From Deltaproteobacteria bacterium (lineage in GTDB: Bacteria > Desulfobacterota > Desulfobulbia > Desulfobulbales > SURF-16): a DNA stretch of 9,560 nucleotides. Under the pieces are notes generated by a model, which made no database searches, had not been told where the DNA came from, and worked only from the letters and a program-made list of their open reading frames with translations. Positions within the stretch are counted from its first letter, which is position 1. Every line of letters starts with the position of its first letter. Shown here piece by piece: positions 7,146 through 9,560 of the stretch. The stretch lies in assembly GCA_029939635.1 (NCBI GenBank), contig JAOZSN010000053.1, positions 7,591-17,150 of the forward strand, read 5' to 3'. The position numbers and the translations under genes are program-made.

Positions 7146-7485
7146 GCTTTCTTTAGTGCAATCACTCATGGAACAGCTTCAGGATCTGGCCACAGAAAAT
7201 AAGGCCACGAAAATCATCACTGTGACCATGGAAATAGGCCCCTTAGCCGGTGTGGTAATCGACTCTTTTGAATTTGCCTTTGAGGCCTTGGCTAAAGACA
7301 ACCCTTTAACTACTAAAGCAAAACTAGTCATCTCTAAACCAGCCATCTCGTACAGCTGCCTGGACTGCCAGCATGTGGTAGATAATTGCCAGGAACGACC
7401 TTCACTCTGTCCGGCATGTCAGGCCCCCCATCTCTACCCTGATGGCGGTGACCAGCTCATCCTGAGCAGAATTGAGATGGAATAA
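7138..7485 (+). CDS. hypA: HypA, nickel metallochaperone
   Basis: HypA delivers nickel to the hydrogenase large subunit together with HypB. The 115 residues are a normal length. The N-terminus MHELSLV contains the invariant His2 that binds nickel. A zinc site is formed by CX2C-X13-CX2C with C74, C77, C91 and C94; C84 lies between them. The start overlaps the end of the endopeptidase gene by eight bases (7138-7145). Only a weak AGG (7129-7131) precedes it, so translation is probably coupled to the upstream gene. A 27-nt gap separates it from hypB, the only gap between hypF and 9258. HybF is the near paralogue, but the clustering with hypB favours hypA. Confidence 0.97.
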   Translation: MHELSLVQSLMEQLQDLATENKATKIITVTMEIGPLAGVVIDSFEFAFEALAKDNPLTTKAKLVISKPAISYSCLDCQHVVDNCQERPSLCPACQAPHLYPDGGDQLILSRIEME

Positions 7486-7501
7486 AGATAGTTAAGAAAA
7501 T

Positions 7502-7506
7502 GAGGA
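7502..7506 (+). promoter_or_regulatory. Ribosome binding site of hypB
   Basis: GAGGA lies six bases before the ATG at 7513. It selects this start, which yields the expected MCDACGC N-terminus, and allows hypB to be translated independently of hypA. Confidence 0.7.
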
Positions 7507-7512
7507 TAACCT

Positions 7513-8247
7513 ATGTGTGATGCCTGTGGCTGTGACCTGCCCATAGAAAACAGTACTGACAGTAAAATTATTGAGGTACACCAGAGTCTGCTCAAGGCCA
7601 ATACCGAGATGGCCGACTTGAACCGTAGCCATTTCAGGGCCATGGGAACCGTAGTGATAAACCTTATTTCCAGCCCTGGTTCAGGTAAAACAACCCTGTT
7701 GGAACACACCATTGAACAGCTTGATCCTGCCATTAAAATTGGGGTCATTGAAGGTGATATAGAGACAGAGCGCGATGCAGACCGTATCCGTACCAAAGGA
7801 GTGCCTGTGGTGCAGATCACCACAGGTGGCGCCTGCCATCTTGACGCTGCTCAAATCCATAAAGGTCTGCACCGTCTACAGCATGAATATGATATCAACA
7901 GCCTTGATCTGCTCTTCATCGAAAATGTCGGCAACCTGGTCTGTCCAGCCACCTTTGACCTAGGTGAAGACATTCGGGTGGTGCTGGTATCTGTACCTGA
8001 AGGGCCAGATAAGCCAGCCAAATATCCACGCGCCTTCTTAGGCTCCCATGCCTTTATCATCAGCAAGACGGATCTCCTGCCATATTTTGACTTTCCTGTG
8101 GCAGAAGCTCGACGCGAGGCCTTGGAGATCAATCCTAAATTAGAAGTCATGGAACTCTCAGCCACCACAGGTGATGGTTTTGAGCAGTGGCTTAGCTACT
8201 TGCGCCAACTAGTTCAACATCAGAAAACGACCAATGGAGAGAAGTAA
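7513..8247 (+). CDS. hypB: HypB, GTPase for nickel insertion
   Basis: HypB is the SIMIBI-class GTPase that drives nickel transfer through HypA into the large subunit. The 244 residues have an N-terminal MCDACGC (C2, C5, C7), like the high-affinity nickel site at the start of E. coli HypB. The P-loop SSPGSGKTT spans 53-61. GVIEGDIETERDADR (77-91) and TTGGACHLD (with C108 and H109) follow. ENVGNLVCP (137-145) contains C144; C108, H109 and C144 correspond to the metal site in the GTPase domain of the family. SKTDL (184-188) occupies the place of the guanine-specificity NKxD motif. There is no His-rich stretch as in some rhizobial HypB proteins, so a nickel-storage role is unlikely. The stop is followed at once by the ATG of the next gene. 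Confidence 0.97.
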   Translation: MCDACGCDLPIENSTDSKIIEVHQSLLKANTEMADLNRSHFRAMGTVVINLISSPGSGKTTLLEHTIEQLDPAIKIGVIEGDIETERDADRIRTKGVPVVQITTGGACHLDAAQIHKGLHRLQHEYDINSLDLLFIENVGNLVCPATFDLGEDIRVVLVSVPEGPDKPAKYPRAFLGSHAFIISKTDLLPYFDFPVAEARREALEINPKLEVMELSATTGDGFEQWLSYLRQLVQHQKTTNGEK

Positions 8248-9258
8248 ATGAACCGCTGTCTTGCCCTTTTTTCCGGCGGACTTGACTCCATCCTTGCCTG
8301 TCGGGTTATCCAGGCCCAGGGTATTGATGTCCAAGCCGTTAAATTTATCTCTCCCTTTTTTGATTATCATCTGCTGGCTAACGAAGCCGCCTACCAGGCT
8401 GAAATAAAAGAGAAATTTGATATCAATGTTCGTCTCTGCGATATCAGCAATGATTTCTTAGAGATGCTGGCCGCCCCAGCCCATGGCTATGGTAAGAATT
8501 TCAATCCCTGCGTGGATTGCAAGATCCTCATTATCAGTAAGGCCAAAGAAATGATGGCTGACCTTGGGGCCAGCTTCCTTATCACCGGTGAGGTGGTGGG
8601 CCAGCGCCCCATGTCCCAGCGCAAGGATACCCTACGTGTCATAGAACGGGACTCCTATACTGATGATATCCTCCTGCGCCCCTTATGCGCCCAATCTCAA
8701 AAACCAACCCTAGTGGAATTAAACGGTATTGTTGATCGCGACAAGCTTCCTCGCTTCAGCGGCCGCAACCGCACCCCACAGATGGAGCTGGCTGCAAAAA
8801 TGGGTATCACCGACTACCCAGACCCAGCTGGTGGCTGTGTGCTCACCGAACCACAGCGTAGCAAACGTATTAGCGCCCTCTACCAAGAAGATGCAAAATT
8901 TCGAACCCCGGCCAATATTCGCTTTCTCTTCCTGGGCAGACAATTTCGCCTACCTGAAGGGAGCTGGCTCTGCCTGGGCCGAGATGAAGCAGAAAATGAC
9001 AAACTGGAAGCCATGGCCCTGAAAGACGATATTGTCATGTACATGGAGGAGCGCCCCGGCCCAGTAGCTCTGCTCCGTTATTGCCAGTCAGAGACAGATA
9101 AATCCCTGGCCGCATCCTTAGTGGTATGCTACGGTAAAAAAACATCCCCTCCTGACCAGGCTGGCGAGGTAATAATCGAACAGAATAAAACCAGCAGCAG
9201 CATAGTTGTGAATCCCATCACGAAAATAGAAGCTCAAGACCTTATCTTTGCCACTTGA
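8248..9258 (+). CDS. ThiI/MnmA-like PP-loop sulfurtransferase with NFACT-R-like C-terminus (predicted RNA thiolation)
   Basis: The 336-residue protein begins with a PP-loop ATP-pyrophosphatase motif, SGGLDS (9-14), like tRNA thiouridine synthases. CVDC (88-91), GEVVGQRPMSQR (114-125) and PAGGCVL with C197 follow. C88, C91 and C197 together resemble the three-Cys set that holds a [4Fe-4S] cluster in Fe-S-dependent thiolases such as TtuA/TtcA-type enzymes. From about 220 the sequence (for example FLFLGRQFRLPEG, LGRDEAENDKLE) resembles the NFACT-R RNA-binding domain that I recall fused to ThiI-like proteins. The likely role is sulfur insertion into tRNA; the target base is unknown. There is no THUMP or rhodanese domain. 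The ATG directly follows the hypB stop, with GGAGA at 8236-8240 inside hypB, so it is very probably co-transcribed with the Hyp genes. Why it is there is not explained by known hydrogenase maturation. PP-loop assignment is firm, the domain split moderate, the function inferred. Confidence 0.8.
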   Translation: MNRCLALFSGGLDSILACRVIQAQGIDVQAVKFISPFFDYHLLANEAAYQAEIKEKFDINVRLCDISNDFLEMLAAPAHGYGKNFNPCVDCKILIISKAKEMMADLGASFLITGEVVGQRPMSQRKDTLRVIERDSYTDDILLRPLCAQSQKPTLVELNGIVDRDKLPRFSGRNRTPQMELAAKMGITDYPDPAGGCVLTEPQRSKRISALYQEDAKFRTPANIRFLFLGRQFRLPEGSWLCLGRDEAENDKLEAMALKDDIVMYMEERPGPVALLRYCQSETDKSLAASLVVCYGKKTSPPDQAGEVIIEQNKTSSSIVVNPITKIEAQDLIFAT

Positions 9259-9276
9259 GTAAGCCTATACAAAGCG

Positions 9277-9313
9277 AATCACCTACCACGTCCTATGGGC
9301 GTGGTAGGTGATT
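9277..9313 (+). terminator. Hairpin terminator after the Hyp cluster
   Basis: A perfect 14-bp stem (9277-9290 with 9300-9313) surrounds a 9-nt loop and is followed by a short T-run (TTTT at 9312-9315, then ACTTG). It lies 18 bases after the stop at 9258. The stem is stable, but the T-tract is short, so the rho-independent call is probable rather than certain. The hairpin's right end also coincides with the broken end of the transposase remnant, so it might instead mark an insertion or deletion junction. Confidence 0.7.
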
Positions 9314-9515
9314 TTACTTGCCTCCCTATTCACCAGAATACAACCCAGTTGAATTGTTTTGGAAGTGGATCAAACCCAAAGTTTATGGGTTTTCGGCACT
9401 TGGAGGTTTAGGTGAGCTTGTTTCTCGTTTTAGGAGGCATGTGTGGCATTATAATGAAAAATGGCTACCAAACTCAATATCATTCAACTTTAAGACATAT
9501 GCTGATATTTTATAG
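9312..9515 (+). pseudogene. 3' remnant of an IS630-type DDE transposase gene
   Basis: Read in frame from 9312, the sequence gives FYLPPYSPEYNPVELFWKW and continues to a TAG at 9513. The PPYSPEYNPVE block is the hallmark of the last catalytic region of IS630/Tc1-like DDE transposases. The Glu codon at 9351 is the expected third acidic residue. Intact proteins have roughly 150-340 residues, so only about the last 67 remain, without the two catalytic Asp residues and the DNA-binding part. In frame, a TGA at 9309 precedes the fragment, and the coding similarity stops at the hairpin 9277-9313. The DNA is visibly richer in A and T than the Hyp genes, in keeping with foreign origin. No terminal inverted repeat or TA duplication can be assigned. 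It is non-functional. Confidence 0.85.
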
Positions 9516-9560
9516 ATATTTATGAAGTTAAGCTTAGTCTGCACCTCGATGAGATCGGTG
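9516..9560. other. Unassigned end of window with small inverted repeat
   Basis: No gene is visible in these 45 bases after the transposase remnant. The last 19 bases (9542-9560) form a small inverted repeat, CACC-TC-GAT / ATC-GGTG around GAG. It could be the start of a larger structure or part of an IS end, but the window stops there. Confidence 0.3.

Overview
The window is a [NiFe]-hydrogenase locus read entirely on the + strand. It begins inside the gene for the catalytic large subunit, continues with the membrane cytochrome b that takes electrons from the enzyme, and then carries a full maturation (Hyp) cluster. The gene order is large subunit (partial) - cytochrome b - hypF - hypC - hypD - hypE - maturation endopeptidase - hypA - hypB - a ThiI/MnmA-like PP-loop protein. 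A hairpin terminator and the 3' remnant of an IS630-type transposase gene close the window. The subunit type (group 1, membrane-bound, with b-type cytochrome) and the style of the proteins suggest an anaerobic, H2-oxidising Gram-negative bacterium. A sulfate-reducing or sulfur-disproportionating deltaproteobacterium of the Desulfobulbales kind is my best guess; this is inference, as no marker gene is present.

Layout. Positions 2-1180 hold the C-terminal two thirds of the large subunit. The gap 1181-1296 is filled by a long palindrome built from tandem CCAGTTGCCAGTG units, followed by the cytochrome b gene (1297-1935). The gap 1936-2016 holds a second, unrelated palindrome, and hypF then starts at a TTG codon (2017). 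From hypF to 9258 the genes are packed: overlaps of 32, 4, 1 and 8 nt, two direct stop-start abutments, and one 27-nt gap before hypB. A 14-bp perfect hairpin (9277-9313) ends the run. The last 250 bases are a truncated transposase gene and about 45 bases of unassigned DNA.

How the genes work together. HypF and HypE make the cyanide ligands from carbamoyl phosphate. HypC and HypD assemble and carry the Fe(CN)2CO unit, and HypA and HypB deliver nickel. The endopeptidase then removes the 15-residue tail after the DPCIACAVH motif of the large subunit. The mature enzyme passes electrons through its small subunit (expected upstream, outside the window) to the cytochrome b and the quinone pool. Every maturation step is covered once, so the locus looks self-sufficient.

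Least ordinary parts. The last gene of the cluster is a predicted RNA-thiolation enzyme with a possible Fe-S site and an NFACT-R-like tail, joined to hypB with no spacer. The two gaps around the cytochrome gene each hold a palindromic repeat. I see no evidence of a wholly new system; the link between the thiolation gene and hydrogenase maturation is the point most worth following.
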